Shown: positions 9,621 to 22,104, numbered from the stretch's first letter. The stretch: 64,000 bases of DNA from Tetrapisispora phaffii CBS 4417 (GCF_000236905.1 NC_016530.1:248001-312000); one strand, 5' to 3'. Numbers and translations: made by a program. The notes: generated from the letters alone by a model not told the origin.

Positions 9621-11189
9621 CTATATTGGGATTTTTCTTACTTGGTTTTGAAATGGCGTTATAGTGATTTCAGTTATCTCATCACGAGAGAAGTTGGTTT
9701 TCCACAAATCCTGGCATGAAGATGCCATGAAGTAACCATACAATACTCTCAATGTACTTTCATGGGCAATTATAAGGATGTCGCCCGATATCCTTTCTAA
9801 CTCTAACAAAAATGGTTCCATTCGAATAGCTAAGTCATGATATGATTCTGCCCTTGGAAATCTGTAATGATATGGATCTTTTAGATATTCTTGGTATTCA
9901 GTTGGATATCTGTTTTGCTTTTCTTCCTCAGATAAATCTGCTACAGAACCTTCCCTCAATTGCTTTAATTCCATTCTTTGGTATACAGGAATATTATATT
10001 TCTTTGCGAAGAATTGTCCAGTATCGTATGTTCTTTTCCGCTCAGCAGTAAAGACATGCAATGGCTTTGAATCCGTTAGAGCGTTCAATTTCCAACGTGC
10101 CATTTCTTGATTATCTGGATCTTGCTCATTTTTAGAGACTCTTTCCATAATGACGTCTGTCATACGGTGTGCGAAATCTATTCCTTCTTTATTTAATTCT
10201 TCATCATTTAAATAATTATCTTTTTCACTTGTCCCACATCTAGAGAAATAAATTTTACCATTCGTATTTCTCAAATTCATTAAAAAAAATACAATTTTAT
10301 TAATTAAATAACCTCCTTTAATATTATTAACAATGATCTCTTTACCAAAATCTATAAATTTAATATAACACAATTTTTCATCTTTAGACATTTTTTGATA
10401 AAAAGATTTATTGAGTTGTAACCTCCTTTTTAAAATATTTTGGGTTTGTTCTTTCGTAAAATTCTCAAACTCAGATGCCTTAGCTGCATTCAATAAATTC
10501 AATTCATATAGCTCAGGATCCTTCACAATCGACTCAATGAATATAACTTTTATATTTAAATTAGCAAACCGTATGTGTATGTTTGTTCTGTCCTCCTTCC
10601 TGATATTTAAAGCATCATACACAGCAATCTGACCTTTGGTCTTTTGGAAAAATACAATCATATCATTAAAGACAGACTCTAATAATGATTTCCTAAACTC
10701 TTTTCCCACTTTCGTTTCAGGTACCGCAGAGTAACAATCATCCCCTGAATAATTCATCTCTTTTCTATATTTTGAAATATGAAATGATTCTGCCCTGACT
10801 CCTAGCCATCTTGTATACCTTGTAATAGCAACAGATAGAGCAGTCTTTGAAGTAGCTGGTAGCCCAACTAGTACAATCAAAATCTTCCCTGCATGAAACA
10901 ATTTCCCAGAATCGGTTGCATATAGTTGTCCAGGTGCGACGTTTTCTTCAATTTTGATTGGTTTGTGGACACTATCAACAGAACCGGCAGTTCCGCTCCT
11001 ACTTGTGTCATCTTTATCACTTCCTGATTGGGGAACATTTAGTTTACCCCATCTGGAATCAGTTCTAGCCATATGATTACCTTCACTGAATCTCCTATCC
11101 ATCAATTCACTACCCAATCCATTCAATAATTCCTCATTATCTAAGGGCACATTAGGAGCTGGGCTGGTCTTCAATTCTTTAGTTTCCAT
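9621..11189 (-). CDS. 6-phosphofructo-2-kinase/fructose-2,6-bisphosphatase family protein (YLR345W type)
   Basis: A 522-residue relative of the bifunctional enzyme that makes and breaks fructose-2,6-bisphosphate. It is placed next to RPL26 as YLR345W is in S. cerevisiae (509 residues, function unproven). The kinase half starts near residue 100 with a P-loop GLPATSKT at 109-116. The phosphatase half starts near 312 with IYFSRCGTSE. In active fructose-2,6-bisphosphatases this motif is RHGE, so the phospho-accepting His is replaced by Cys318 and the following Glu position differs. A second family His is kept in IIAHESTLR near 475. The N-terminal 80 residues are low-complexity. The bisphosphatase activity is therefore probably lost; kinase activity cannot be judged from sequence alone. 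It is not a close match for Pfk26/Pfk27 or Fbp26 by context. Confidence 0.9.
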   Translation of the reverse strand: METKELKTSPAPNVPLDNEELLNGLGSELMDRRFSEGNHMARTDSRWGKLNVPQSGSDKDDTSRSGTAGSVDSVHKPIKIEENVAPGQLYATDSGKLFHAGKILIVLVGLPATSKTALSVAITRYTRWLGVRAESFHISKYRKEMNYSGDDCYSAVPETKVGKEFRKSLLESVFNDMIVFFQKTKGQIAVYDALNIRKEDRTNIHIRFANLNIKVIFIESIVKDPELYELNLLNAAKASEFENFTKEQTQNILKRRLQLNKSFYQKMSKDEKLCYIKFIDFGKEIIVNNIKGGYLINKIVFFLMNLRNTNGKIYFSRCGTSEKDNYLNDEELNKEGIDFAHRMTDVIMERVSKNEQDPDNQEMARWKLNALTDSKPLHVFTAERKRTYDTGQFFAKKYNIPVYQRMELKQLREGSVADLSEEEKQNRYPTEYQEYLKDPYHYRFPRAESYHDLAIRMEPFLLELERISGDILIIAHESTLRVLYGYFMASSCQDLWKTNFSRDEITEITITPFQNQVRKIPI

Positions 11190-11896
11190 ATTTTTAAAAG
11201 TATCAGTGCCTACACTTATTTATTAAACTCTTTACAGAGTCTAAGCATTAATTATAACAACCTAATAACCATTAAGTTTAAATAATTAAAATCTTTTATA
11301 TATATGTCAATTAGTACCCCAGTTAATTTTGAGACCACTTTATTCCTTTAAGGACGCCGAAGGTCAGGTGACCGGCCAGTTTGTAAGGTCCAATTAAGTA
11401 TTGGGATCTGTATCAGCAAGGTAAGCAGCCAATATAGAGACTATTGATTTTGTTTTTATAGAAGAAGATGAGTCAAGATCTTGTCTGCCACTCATATTAT
11501 TTAAACATTTCGAATGAAAAATGAAGATAGTTGACGTTTTGCAAACCGGGAAGTTTACGTATCATTGAACATACAACAGGACCTGCAATCCTTCATTACA
11601 ATCACTCTTTAGATGATAGGCTAGAGATATCCGTAATTATCTATACAGAACAAGGAGTACTCTTGAAATAATAAATAATACTGCTAAATCATGTTGATAA
11701 TGTATATGGACACTTTTTTCTTTGAATAAAATAAGAGTAATATGAAAAGGTTTCTCTAACCTAAACTTAATGTAAAGTTGTTATTTTTTTAAAAAATTAC
11801 CTTAGAAAGATAACTATTTAGTTATACATGATTATGAGATTTAAAAAGAATTATTTATATTTGATATATCGAAAATTAAGTCAACATATAAATTGT
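11190..11896. other. Spacer between YLR345W-type gene and RPL26
   Basis: About 700 bp made of the promoter of the YLR345W-type gene (TATATATAAAAGATTT-like sequence on the minus strand near 11295) and the 3' flank of RPL26. I see no further gene. Confidence 0.45.
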
Positions 11897-12878
11897 TTAT
11901 TCTAATTTACCACCTTTTCTTTCAATCAAGGCCTTTCTGTCCTTGTCTAAGTGTAACTTGGTGATGACAACTTTAGATGGGTGAATGTTGATTGGAACAG
12001 AGGCACCGTTAGATTTGTCCTTGGTGATCTTGTCAACTTGGATGGAGAACTTTAATCTGTAGACAGAAGAAACCTTACCTTCTTGACCCTTGTTAGCACC
12101 ACGGGCAACTAAGATTTCATCATCTCTTCTGATTGGTAAAGCCTTAATACCGTATTGAGCTCTCAATTCCTTAGATAATGGAGCAGACAATAGAACACGA
12201 CGTTCAGATGATGGGGCGGTAAAATAAGCCTTTCTGGCCTTTCTTCTATCAGAGGAGACGTCTGTAAATAGTATTTGGATTCATATTCATATTATTGAAG
12301 ATAATAAAAAATACAAATTTAAATGGATTGTTAGTAAACATGCTATTTTGTTTAAAAAAAAAAATTGTCAGAGAGAAAACCTTATGTGAAAAATTATGAT
12401 TTAGGTCGAATCATTGTTTAATGTAATATAGTTTCCAAATGGTTAAAGTAAGTACAGATGCGATCCTTAAAAATGTCACGGCTATAACCATTCATTGACG
12501 TGAGATCTGAAATATATACATATATTTTCTTCCACTTTAAGACTATCTATCCACAGTGTACAAATATAAGTATCCTTTTATATCGCTTGTATATTCATTT
12601 TAACATCATTACTATAATCCCAGCTACTTGTAAACCATTCGTTCATGTTCATTTATCTATGAAAGTGGACCATGTATTTCATTCTTCTAACCAAATGATC
12701 CAGATGAATGTCTTTGGGTTCACTGCACAAACAAATCCACACTTAAGTATAACATAGACAACAACATCCATCTAGAGTTACGATCCTCACAACAGTTCGT
12801 AATAAGTTTTCTCATCTTTCAAATTATTTTTGCCCTATCTTGGAAATTCCTAAACATACCTAAAGATTGCTTAGCCAT
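11897..12878 (-). CDS. RPL26: 60S ribosomal protein L26 (uL24), spliced
   Basis: A large-subunit protein near the exit tunnel. Exon 1 is 12860-12878 and encodes MAKQSL plus one base; exon 2 is 11897-12261. Joined they give 127 residues, identical in length to S. cerevisiae Rpl26A/B and with near-identical sequence, including the KOW-type block [21 protein letters not shown]. The intron (12262-12859, 598 bp) has donor GTATGT, branch point TACTAAC (complement at 12330-12336) and acceptor CAG. The exon 1/intron arrangement matches the S. cerevisiae paralogues. Synteny: RPL26A is YLR344W and RPL26B is YGR034W, next to YLR345W and TIM21 respectively, and both neighbours are present here. Confidence 0.97.
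12262..12859 (-). other. RPL26 intron
   Basis: 598-bp spliceosomal intron after the sixth codon. The donor GTATGT is at 12854-12859, the TACTAAC branch point complement at 12330-12336, and the CAG acceptor complement at 12262-12264. The interior is AT-rich and I recognise no snoRNA boxes in it; an 85-codon open stretch on the plus strand (12500-12757) looks accidental. Confidence 0.9.
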
Positions 12879-13941
12879 TGTTAATATAATCCTTGGTTTG
12901 CTGTTGTTGTTATCTAAAATTTACTAAATGCAATAATACTAATGAATATATCCTTATATATCAACACATATATATATTTTTTTCAATGTTTTCCTAACAA
13001 ATAAAATTATAATGAATTGGCTATGATGTTGCTAACTTAGCACTGGAAGTCTAAGGCGTATTATGTTTTTTGCAAATTATGAATATTTCAGAGTTTCAAT
13101 GAGGCAGATTAAACTTTCCATACTATCCAATAATCTTGTGAAGGCTATCGTCAGTTCAAGAAGTTAGTAAATGTTAGACCCAAATGCAAGGTAAAACCAT
13201 GATGTGCTGATCCTGGTAGACAGACACCCAAATGATTAGCTTCAGCCTACGTTTAGACAGAAAGAAAAATGAACGCCCGTTGCGGTAGAGAGGAAATCCA
13301 GTTTCATCCTACTTGATGTCCAGTAACTTTACCACGGACTCAAATGTTTCTGATGAGAGAACTCTCTTTCTGAAACAAAGAACCATGCTAAGCCAGTGTG
13401 ATGTGACGCTTCTGAGTTGTTTTGTGAGCAGTTTCCCATGAAAGCAACGGAAGCGATGAGAAGAATATCGCTTCTGGATTGCGTTCCATGAAAAATTGAA
13501 AACTTGAAAAATTGAAAAAATTGAAAATTGAAAAATATTTGTTTTATTTATTTTTTCAAATAAAAGAGACAGAACGTTAATGGTGTGTGGGTGGCACAGT
13601 CACTCAAGATGTTATCTGCGTTACAATTGAAATGCTTTTATATGTAATCGAGTCGGTCAGTGTCGCATAAAGATGAGTGAGGATAATATAATGCACTTTC
13701 AATTGTTGTTGCATTGACTGTTACATGTCAATAAGATATCCATAATAGCTATTGGATATGATACGAGAACTGTGCCTGGCTCATGCATAATAGTAAGTTT
13801 CATGATATATACCACTTGCTGTCTAGGTACAACTAACCGCTCTTAATATTAGTTAGCGGTCGTTGATAGAATAACCAAAAATAATATATTCTTGATCTAG
13901 CAACGTTTATGCAAACTTATAATAATTAGAGCAAAAATTAT
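12879..13941. other. RPL26 upstream region
   Basis: 1.06 kb between RPL26 and tRNA-Arg, without a supported gene. It contains A-rich GAAAAATTGAAAA-type repeats at about 13490-13545 and a Rap1-like sequence (complement of CACCCACACACC, 13581-13594) about 700 bp upstream of the RPL26 ATG. Confidence 0.45.
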
Positions 13942-14013
13942 AGCCCACCCCGGGACTCGAACCCGGATCACATCCACCGGAAAAATGTATGCTAACCATT
14001 GCACTAAGCGGGC
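13942..14013 (-). tRNA. tRNA-Arg (CCG)
   Basis: Minus-strand 72-nt cloverleaf with acceptor GCCCGCT pairing GGTGGGC (with G-U pairs), D stem GTGC/GCAT, anticodon stem CATTT/GGATG, loop TTCCGGT giving anticodon CCG, and T arm CCGGG-TTCGAGT-CCCGG. No intron. The discriminator base is T, which is unusual. The arginine assignment is by anticodon. Confidence 0.88.
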
Positions 14014-14273
14014 AATAAAGTTTAATAAGCTTATATGATAATGTTTTACTGAACTTTTACGGTTAATGTCATGTGATTTCTCAATGAAATTTTAACAAAA
14101 TTCGCAGAAAGTTCAAAACTATGAAAAGATATTAAATTAATTATGTAATAAGTATCCTTTTTTAGAGATATTATTTTAAAGTTTTGAAACTAATTAGAGT
14201 AACTAGGTTGAACTATAATTATCACAATTTCAAATACAACATTCAAGACTGAATCTTTTCACCAATAAATATA

Positions 14274-14993
14274 ATGTTGAGGCTTTTCCCACAAAGTGCC
14301 CGAAAATCAGCACTGTTGGCCAATAAAGGCACAAATTTACGACCAGCAAATAATATTATAAACCACAGAGTTTCTTCATTATTATCAGTTAAACATAGGC
14401 ACTTATCGACTTATACGTATCCAAGAATACACGCAGAAAAAAAGGCAAATGTCAAAAAATTACCTTTATGGAATCGCATCAAATCATATAGTACATTTAC
14501 AGCATCTGGTGTGTTGATCGTCGGTGCAACTGGTATATCAGCAATTGTTATTTATCTAATTGTAACTGAATTATTTTCTCCATCCGGAGATACCCAGCTA
14601 TTTAACCGTGCAGTCTCATTAGTTGAGAAGGATGAGATTGTCAGATCAAAACTACAATGTCATGATACAATTATCAGACAAGAACGTTTAAAAGCATATG
14701 GTGAATTAGTTCCTGGTGACAAATGGACAAGAAATAGACCAATATCTTCAAGCAAAAAACTCGATAGGCAAGGAAAAGAACATTACTTCATGAGATTCCA
14801 TGTAGAATCAAAAGAGAAAATTGGATTGGCACATCTTGAAGCAATCGAGTCAGATAAACGCTACAAACCTGATTTTTTAAGTTTATATATTGATATTCCT
14901 GGTGAACAAAGGTATTATCTAATTAAACCAAGAATGAAACAGATTATCCAGCCTAGAGGATTTTTAGGGTTCAATTGGGGATCGAAAAAATAA
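14274..14993 (+). CDS. TIM21: TIM23 complex subunit Tim21
   Basis: Tim21 is a mitochondrial inner-membrane protein that links the TIM23 translocase to the TOM complex (through Tom22) and to respiratory-chain assembly. The 239-residue product has the same length as the S. cerevisiae protein. It has a basic, Ser/Arg-rich presequence (about 1-50), one membrane segment at about 76-98, and the C-terminal intermembrane-space domain with LFNRAVSLVEKDE, LKAYGE and RMKQIIQPRGFLGFNWG. In S. cerevisiae TIM21 is YGR033C, between RPL26B and GSC2, exactly as here. Confidence 0.94.
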   Translation: MLRLFPQSARKSALLANKGTNLRPANNIINHRVSSLLSVKHRHLSTYTYPRIHAEKKANVKKLPLWNRIKSYSTFTASGVLIVGATGISAIVIYLIVTELFSPSGDTQLFNRAVSLVEKDEIVRSKLQCHDTIIRQERLKAYGELVPGDKWTRNRPISSSKKLDRQGKEHYFMRFHVESKEKIGLAHLEAIESDKRYKPDFLSLYIDIPGEQRYYLIKPRMKQIIQPRGFLGFNWGSKK

Positions 14994-15431
14994 ATTACCA
15001 TATTGTCCATTGCAGACAATGTATTTATCAATCGTATTTTAATTATTGAATAGATGTAAATAATAATAATAATAATTACACTTCTTTTACCTGTATCTAT
15101 TCCAAAGGGTTACCAATTAGAAATAGGCACTTAAACAATTTTCACATACAACCTTCAATGTACATGCTTTCTCTTGATATATGACAAAAAATAAGCTAAG
15201 ACCTGATATTTGAAATAATTATGTTTATTTAACTTTGTTTTGCATTACTATATACTAAAATATATTAACAATATATTGACAAATTATATGAAAATGATAC
15301 CCTTTTTAAATTGTAGGATTTAACATAAAATGTATAAAAATGATCATCCTTGATCAACCCGTAATTGTCCCGTCTTCCAATCATTAATATGATTACAATC
15401 AAATAATAAATACAGATGATGAACTGATTCA
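14994..15431. other. Convergent 3' spacer TIM21/FKS
   Basis: 438 bp between two convergent genes. AT-rich, with a short (AAT)n run at about 15060-15076. Presumably overlapping 3' untranslated regions; no gene seen. Confidence 0.45.
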
Positions 15432-18400
15432 CTATTTAATGGTAGACCAGGTTCTTAAAGATGGTGTGTGTGTGTAATAATGACTCAGGTATGTCGACAT
15501 TTGGTAACCAGTGTCATTATTCGATACATTTCTTGGCTGTAGTAAGTTATGGAAAGCACCAGTTAAAGAACTAGCAACATCATCGGCAACGTAATTAGAT
15601 GCAACAGCAGGTGCGATGATAACAACTAGGAATAACACTAAAACAGCAACAAATAACGAGATGTACTTTTTGACCATACGCTTACGTAACCTAGCTTGCT
15701 TTAATGAATAGATTGGTGGACGAATTTGACGAGACGGTTTTAACCAGAATAACATCATGGAATGAAAACTATCGATACGTGGGATTAATAATAATGGAGC
15801 TTGACAGAATAGAAGAATGTGGCCCAAAACGAAATCAGCAGCAAATTCCGACATTTCAATGACCTTAGCACATAATTCTCTAGAAGGTTGAGTCCAAGCA
15901 CTGTAACCCATACCGGAACCGTACCATTTACCAGTCCAGAAAGCTGTATTTGAATGATCATTCTTAAATTCACGAGTCAATAAGAACGTAGACATGCACA
16001 TGAAAATCAATCTTTGAATTTGAATACATGTGATCGTACCAAGTAAACCTCTTGTGAAATGGAAACCTTCAAATACCCACATGACGATAAACATAATTAA
16101 ATGAATAACAACTGCAACACCGTGTGCAAAGCCAGCCATAGAAGAACCAGTCTTTTTACAACACATACCAAACAATGGACCTGAACAACATAACATACCT
16201 AAACAGAAGGATAAGACACCTAAATTAACAGCAATAGGAGCCAATGTACAAATGATAATACGCACAACAGAGTTTACTCTGTCATCATCAGTTGTTTTAA
16301 CACCAGTTTGAGCATTGATAAAAGTAAATGCAATGAAACAACCAGCACAATAAATGGCAGATGGAATAATTTCACCAGCAATCAAGTTTGTTCTGTGAGC
16401 TCTATGAGCATCACCAGCAGCCTTTTCAGATTCATCACCAACTAACTTGCGTTTGAAACCAGTAACACGCGATCTTGACATTCTAACATAACCAATCCAT
16501 GAATTTCTATGGTATTGGTTGTTACCTCTAGATAACCATCTAATGAAATCTCTGTAATCTAAGAAGAAATCTTCCCAAGCAAATTGATGAGGGTTGAAAA
16601 CAAATGGAGCCCACATCAAAGCACTTAAAGAAGCCCAGAACCATAATAATGGAGCTTGCCAATGTGCGATAGTACTAAACAACAACATGAATAAAGATCT
16701 AGCACCTAAGTAGATAGCAGAACCAGCAAACCTCGAATATAAAATTGAAAATGGAATACGAGCTGTTGCGAAACCTCTACCAGTAGAAATATAACGAGCA
16801 CCACCAACAGTTAAATCAGTGAAAATAGCTGAAGAATAAACTTGACCAGCAAAAACTTCAAAAACAGGAGCCCAAGACAATAAGTGACGACAGAATCTCA
16901 CAGTTGCTTTCCAAACACCACGTTCGATCAATTCTTGAATAACAATAGGAACGAAAGCAATCCAGAAAACAATGAAAATAGATAAGGTATAACGTCTAAC
17001 CCAATCAACAACAGGAGATAAATTGTAACAACCAATTGGATATAAAATATCTGTGATAGGCTTATTTCTATCATAAATACAAATAATGGATTCATGAGCC
17101 AAAGAGTTTAGATTAACTAAGGTCAACATAAACATTTGTAAAGATAATTGAATAAATAAATTGTTTAAATGGAAACCAGGATGCGCATAGTAGAAAGATA
17201 AGAAACGATCGATTGGCAACTGAGTACCTAAGTAATAATATTCACGGGAAAGCATTTGTTCACCCATACCAGCACCAATCTTGGTAGTGAAATTTAAAAT
17301 AGTACCAAAACCTAAATCTCTACCTTTACCACATTGATAATATTCACAATGCTTAATACGACCACCACGCAATAGAGCGTTCATACCAGCGTAAATATCT
17401 TCATTCAAATGTAAACCTTTTTGAGCCTTAGACAGACCACCTCTTGTAGTCATGAAAGTTGCATTAATGAAATCCGGATGACCATAATGTAACTTACCAC
17501 CAATTTGCGACAAAGTACGGGCAAATAATGTACCAAAAGTTTGTTCTTTACCGGCAGCAATATCACCTAAAACACCAGAGTTTTCCGAGAAAATGTATTC
17601 TCTAGCACCAACAATAGCAACAGGATGTTTGGCTACTTGATCTTGGTAACTTAAACCTGGGCTATAAGGGTTAACTTGTTCGACATCTAATTCTTCAAAT
17701 TCAGCTAAAACAGATCTAATCTTCAAACATTCTTCTAAATAATTATCTTGATTAGCATCAATCAATTGGATGTATTCACCTCTGTAGAAAATCAAAGCAT
17801 GATTTTGGTTATCAGATTTACCATCACCTAAAATTGGATTACCAGATAATTGGACTCTAAATTTAGGACGTCTACGACCATTTTCTAGTATTTCACAGTG
17901 ACCATCAATTAAAGCAGAGAAAATTCTTGGTTCATCACCTTCGTTCATTGGAGGTTCTTCATCCAAGTAGGCAATTTGTAAGTCAGGATAAGCTCTTAAC
18001 AAAAATTCAGCATTTTCCAATTCATGTGGTTTAAACTTGGCTAATCTTTGCATTGAAACTAAGTACTTGAATTTTCTTCTGGACATCTTTTCTAACTCTC
18101 TTTCTAAACCTTCAGCGTTACCACCAAACATTTGAACAATTTCAGGATTTTCAACACGGTACAATAATTTGATAGCTCTTGAATAATTCATCATACCAGA
18201 CACAGTTCTGTATAATGTTTGGGATCTTAGAGAAGCCCAAATACGGGTACGTAAAGTATATTCTGGAGCAGCAGACTTGAAACCAATACAATAAAATGGT
18301 AAATCATCGATTTGAGATTTTAGGGCATCTTCCTTATTTGGATCATCAACATCACCGTCGAAAGCAGCAGTTTCTTCAGCTAAAATTTTGGTATCCTTAA

Positions 18401-21089
18401 CAAAACAATCCCATTCAACTGGATGCAATTGTTTTAGATATTCCAACAAAGTAACTCTAGAGAATTGATCATCTTCACGAATAATTTCTCTTAAAGATAG
18501 TAAAATTCTTTCAGCATAGTGAGGAGTTAAGACAGTAAAAGTTGGCATGTTATCAACAGGTAATGGCTCAGGAATAGGAGTAGCTAATGATTGAGCAAAG
18601 AAAGAAATACGACGTTCAGCTTCAGAATCTCTTGGAAAGAATTCAGTCTCAAAATTGTTATCATCTTGTGAGACGAAGAAAGTTGGAGCTCTTAAAGTTC
18701 TCTTACCTTCAATTTCGGACGGAACTTGATGGTACAATAACTTTTGAACGTGGTCGATAGCTAACAAATGTTCTCTGTACATAGATATGACAACAGCATT
18801 CCACACTTGAGAAATTAAAACCTTTGGCTTATACTTGATTTCCATGTCAGTAGTGGCTAAGATCTTAGAGTAAATTCTTTTTGGTAATCTTGTGAAAATA
18901 TTTCTCCATGGAGTCAAGATAGAGATACCCATGTAGAAGGACTTACCAACGGAGAAAATAACATTGACTAAAATGTACCATAAATAGGTATCTAAGAAGA
19001 ACAGTAAGAAATCAGTGGCGATCATTAAACCTAAAACAATCTTTGTTTGTTGTTTACACAAAACATCACCCCACCAATACTCACCAGTACATCTCATTGT
19101 AGTTGTGGATAAAATTCTAATTGGATCTCTTAGAGATAGAATTAAGAAGTAGTAAGATTCCGAGAATTTAGCAGCAAAAACAGTAACCCAAACAAGGTAA
19201 GATAACCACATGTCGATACCATGCAATGGAGCGAATGAAGCAGTAAAAGTTTGGGAGGCAACGTAACGTCTTGCATCTTTCTTTCTATAATTACTGAACA
19301 AATTACCTAATGGCATGATTGAGAAGAATAACAAGGTACCAACAGCGATGAAAAACATAACAGCAGCGACGGCGTGAGCAGCAGTAGAGTAAACATCGAT
19401 CTTATCATAAGCGAAAACGAAAATGATAGGGCCTAAATTAATACCGAAGATTATGCATAAAAACCAGAAACGAGGCGATAGACGTTGAGATCCTGCCCAA
19501 TTTTTTGGAATAAAAGTCCATTCACAAATAACGGCACATAATTGAATGAAACTTGCTAATGTACCACCTAAAGCACTAGCAGCCCATTTGTAGGCTGCTA
19601 AAGGTTGATTGTTCACTAGTTGTTGATAATTGTGAGTATAGAATGTTGGAGCAGCGTAAGCAGCGTACATCCAAAAGACTGTGGCGTGTATGATCCAGAT
19701 ACGGTTGAAATTTGTCACCAGATGTAACCAAGTTCTTGTTTCTTTGAAAGTTTTCATGAAAGCGTCAGTCCAAATGACGTCACCCAAACGTAAATAACGT
19801 TCTTCAACAGGCAAATCAATCAGTTTCGTAGAATCTTCGAAAGCAATTCTAGCGATACCTTCAGGGTACCAGAATAATTGATTGACATCATCGTAACCGA
19901 CAATCTCATTATGATCCTTTTCACGTTTAAAAAATCTACCGTCTACGATCTCATAAACTTGGTCTCTTAAGTATCTGTACAATGGAGTGATGATTCTATT
20001 CAAATAGTCACCTTCTGGCATTGGTTCCGTTCTTTGTTGGCAGATAGGAGAGTCCAAGTAGTCCAATGCACACTTGTAAATAAAACATAGTAATTCTGGA
20101 GTGAATCTTACTTGATTAGCCTCACCCCAACACAGAAGATATAGAGCGATTTGACGAACTTTTTCTATTGGTGTCAAACTGTTCATCCTAGCCTTCCATC
20201 TGAAATCGTTTGCCTCCAATGAGTTATCGCCTTCTAGTTTATTTAGCATTTCTTCCGGATCCTCAATATTCGCTTCTTCCAGTTGTTCCTTTTTTTTTCT
20301 CTTGAACAACCTCTTCTTCTTGGAGATCTTCGCGACGTTCATGTTTCTGAAACCGACCTCATCGTCAAGGTCTAGCTGGGCTGCAAAATACCATTTTTTA
20401 TAATTGGCGTTCTCACCGCCGATATAATCCGCATGCAACGACAACAAGGCCTGATCTGGAGACATTCTCGAGGCTCTGGAGTCCAACAGCGTCATGAAAT
20501 GATCGAACATGTTTCTCATCGAATCTCTCTGGAAACCAAACCTGTTAGTCAGATCGATGAAGACGTCTTCAATCTGCTCGATGGTCACCGGAGACTGGCT
20601 GTCTGCCGTCCAAGCCGGGTACGGATCGTTCGGCAAAGTCATAGCGACGTAGTTTGGGTCGTAGCCTTCCCCGTAGATCGGGGTGGACGTTCCCGTCGCG
20701 TTAGGGTCGCCGTAACTGACCTGGGAAGGAGTGTACTGGCCCATGTTGTTTCCGTAGTCGTCGTAGCCGGGCGTGCCTGGAGGCCCGTACGAGCTGAAGT
20801 CGGAGAAATTCTCGCCGTCCACGTTGCCATTGGCGTTCCCGTAGTTAGGCTGGTCGTAGTAGCCGTTCATGTGGGGATCATTCTGGTAGTACTCGTCGCC
20901 CTGAGGCACCTGGCCGTTCATGAACTGGTCCGCCTGCATGTTCTGATCGTAGTAGCCATCGGCGACGGTCTGCTGACCGTACCCTTGCTGGGCCTGCTGT
21001 TGGTTGGGATCGGAGCCGTAAATGGGCTGTCCGTAGTCGTCATAGCTCTGCCCTTGGTAATGATTTGGATCACCACCAGTGCCGGACAT
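15432..21089 (-). CDS. FKS1: 1,3-beta-D-glucan synthase catalytic subunit (FKS family)
   Basis: A large plasma-membrane enzyme that makes 1,3-beta-glucan from UDP-glucose, activated by Rho1, and the echinocandin target. The product is 1885 residues (about 1876-1895 in Fks1/Gsc2). The order is: a cytosolic Gln/Tyr/Gly/Asn-rich N-terminus (1-155), an FKS1-type N-domain (about 300-420), a first membrane cluster (about 465-740), a central cytosolic synthase domain and a second membrane cluster from about 1330. Echinocandin hot spot 1 reads FLILSLRDP at 648-656 and hot spot 2 starts DWVRRYTL at 1362; both are the susceptible wild-type form. The position beside TIM21 and POP6 matches GSC2, but KAP95 and YLR345W nearby belong to the FKS1 track, so FKS1 and GSC2 cannot be told apart here. 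The first 250 codons are far more GC-rich than the rest. Confidence 0.97.
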   Translation of the reverse strand: MSGTGGDPNHYQGQSYDDYGQPIYGSDPNQQQAQQGYGQQTVADGYYDQNMQADQFMNGQVPQGDEYYQNDPHMNGYYDQPNYGNANGNVDGENFSDFSSYGPPGTPGYDDYGNNMGQYTPSQVSYGDPNATGTSTPIYGEGYDPNYVAMTLPNDPYPAWTADSQSPVTIEQIEDVFIDLTNRFGFQRDSMRNMFDHFMTLLDSRASRMSPDQALLSLHADYIGGENANYKKWYFAAQLDLDDEVGFRNMNVAKISKKKRLFKRKKKEQLEEANIEDPEEMLNKLEGDNSLEANDFRWKARMNSLTPIEKVRQIALYLLCWGEANQVRFTPELLCFIYKCALDYLDSPICQQRTEPMPEGDYLNRIITPLYRYLRDQVYEIVDGRFFKREKDHNEIVGYDDVNQLFWYPEGIARIAFEDSTKLIDLPVEERYLRLGDVIWTDAFMKTFKETRTWLHLVTNFNRIWIIHATVFWMYAAYAAPTFYTHNYQQLVNNQPLAAYKWAASALGGTLASFIQLCAVICEWTFIPKNWAGSQRLSPRFWFLCIIFGINLGPIIFVFAYDKIDVYSTAAHAVAAVMFFIAVGTLLFFSIMPLGNLFSNYRKKDARRYVASQTFTASFAPLHGIDMWLSYLVWVTVFAAKFSESYYFLILSLRDPIRILSTTTMRCTGEYWWGDVLCKQQTKIVLGLMIATDFLLFFLDTYLWYILVNVIFSVGKSFYMGISILTPWRNIFTRLPKRIYSKILATTDMEIKYKPKVLISQVWNAVVISMYREHLLAIDHVQKLLYHQVPSEIEGKRTLRAPTFFVSQDDNNFETEFFPRDSEAERRISFFAQSLATPIPEPLPVDNMPTFTVLTPHYAERILLSLREIIREDDQFSRVTLLEYLKQLHPVEWDCFVKDTKILAEETAAFDGDVDDPNKEDALKSQIDDLPFYCIGFKSAAPEYTLRTRIWASLRSQTLYRTVSGMMNYSRAIKLLYRVENPEIVQMFGGNAEGLERELEKMSRRKFKYLVSMQRLAKFKPHELENAEFLLRAYPDLQIAYLDEEPPMNEGDEPRIFSALIDGHCEILENGRRRPKFRVQLSGNPILGDGKSDNQNHALIFYRGEYIQLIDANQDNYLEECLKIRSVLAEFEELDVEQVNPYSPGLSYQDQVAKHPVAIVGAREYIFSENSGVLGDIAAGKEQTFGTLFARTLSQIGGKLHYGHPDFINATFMTTRGGLSKAQKGLHLNEDIYAGMNALLRGGRIKHCEYYQCGKGRDLGFGTILNFTTKIGAGMGEQMLSREYYYLGTQLPIDRFLSFYYAHPGFHLNNLFIQLSLQMFMLTLVNLNSLAHESIICIYDRNKPITDILYPIGCYNLSPVVDWVRRYTLSIFIVFWIAFVPIVIQELIERGVWKATVRFCRHLLSWAPVFEVFAGQVYSSAIFTDLTVGGARYISTGRGFATARIPFSILYSRFAGSAIYLGARSLFMLLFSTIAHWQAPLLWFWASLSALMWAPFVFNPHQFAWEDFFLDYRDFIRWLSRGNNQYHRNSWIGYVRMSRSRVTGFKRKLVGDESEKAAGDAHRAHRTNLIAGEIIPSAIYCAGCFIAFTFINAQTGVKTTDDDRVNSVVRIIICTLAPIAVNLGVLSFCLGMLCCSGPLFGMCCKKTGSSMAGFAHGVAVVIHLIMFIVMWVFEGFHFTRGLLGTITCIQIQRLIFMCMSTFLLTREFKNDHSNTAFWTGKWYGSGMGYSAWTQPSRELCAKVIEMSEFAADFVLGHILLFCQAPLLLIPRIDSFHSMMLFWLKPSRQIRPPIYSLKQARLRKRMVKKYISLFVAVLVLFLVVIIAPAVASNYVADDVASSLTGAFHNLLQPRNVSNNDTGYQMSTYLSHYYTHTPSLRTWSTIK

Positions 21090-22104
21090 CGTGAATTAAA
21101 AGTACAGAGGGTTTTCTTGACTGGGTGCTGTCCCTTTTTGCGAACTGTTTTTCAATATAGACGAGCGTTGGGTCTCTTGCGTTCGAAGAGAATAAGAGGG
21201 TGCAGATAAGCGTATATATATATATGAATCAACAGAAAATTTTTTTGGAAGGTGGATGCAGCGATATATATAGGAGAGAAGATATTACCAGAAAGTGTTT
21301 TCAGAAGCAAAAAGAAAAAAGAGCAGCTAGAAGAGGATGGCCGGGACGGGCCACTGGAACGGTGGAACGTTACGTGTGTGAGCAGATGCATTGGTGGTGA
21401 CATGCAACACTACGAAACGCGTCCTTGTTGGTCCTAACGGCCAAGAGAGGCCTCGAATGAGACGGGATCAAATGCGAGACTAAAGCGTTGGTTGTTGCTG
21501 TTGTGACTTGAGACGTGAGATCGAGCGGCGAGCTGTGTGTGTGGTGTGCTTCAGCTGACAGCCAGAAAATTTTTGTCTGCTCGGCGATGAGACAACGTGA
21601 TCTCGGGGCGCGCAACGCACGAATCACGTACGAGGACGGGCGGGCGCCGGGACGGTTCATTTTTAGCATCAATTTGTGCGCGCTGCTGCGGTGGCGGAAA
21701 AAGGAAGGAGAGTGGCGCCGGCGGCGGGCGGTTTACCCGGCTGGCGCGACGGTGTCTGGAAAGGGTAATGCACGGCGGGCGGTCTTCACGCGTCGTGGCG
21801 TTCCCGTTGCGGGAAACAGCCTGGGCAGACTGGGCGTGCGCGAACGCCAAAATGTCTCGCGAGGCTGGTGCCACTGCGCTGGGGCGGGTAAACACGGGGC
21901 GGGTGGACGCTGAGGGTTTACCCTGTCTGAGATGCTGTTACCCGGTCGTTGGGTTTGATTTTGGCATGGGTCCGCTCCCCCCGACTCCCCCCGGCGGCCA
22001 AGCCCATCGGCACAGAAGAGCCTTTCTTGTCACATGTATTTAAACACCGCCAGCAAAAGGCTCCTGCATTCACACACGCACACACGCATGCACACACTCA
22101 CGCC
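21090..22104. promoter_or_regulatory. FKS/POP6 divergent promoter with strong GC island
   Basis: A 1-kb divergent intergenic region whose middle (about 21590-22020) is exceptionally GC-rich for this window: 43 of 60 bases in 21721-21780 and 40 of 60 in 21841-21900. It holds Reb1-type TTACCCGG at 21733-21740 and 21938-21945 and ACGCGT boxes (MBF type) at 21417-21422 and 21788-21793. A (TA)n box at about 21213 probably serves FKS. FKS1 is cell-cycle regulated through SBF/MBF in S. cerevisiae, which fits the ACGCGT boxes; site function is inferred. Confidence 0.6.

Noticed and set aside
20433..21209. A 258-codon plus-strand frame opposite the FKS 5' end
   Set aside because: It arises because the GC-rich N-terminal coding region of FKS has few stop codons in antisense; composition is Val/Arg/His-rich without domain features.
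21515..22043. Several overlapping frames in the GC island between FKS and POP6
   Set aside because: GC-rich sequence lacks stops in many frames on both strands; none has a homologue-like motif and they overlap each other. They were treated as promoter DNA.
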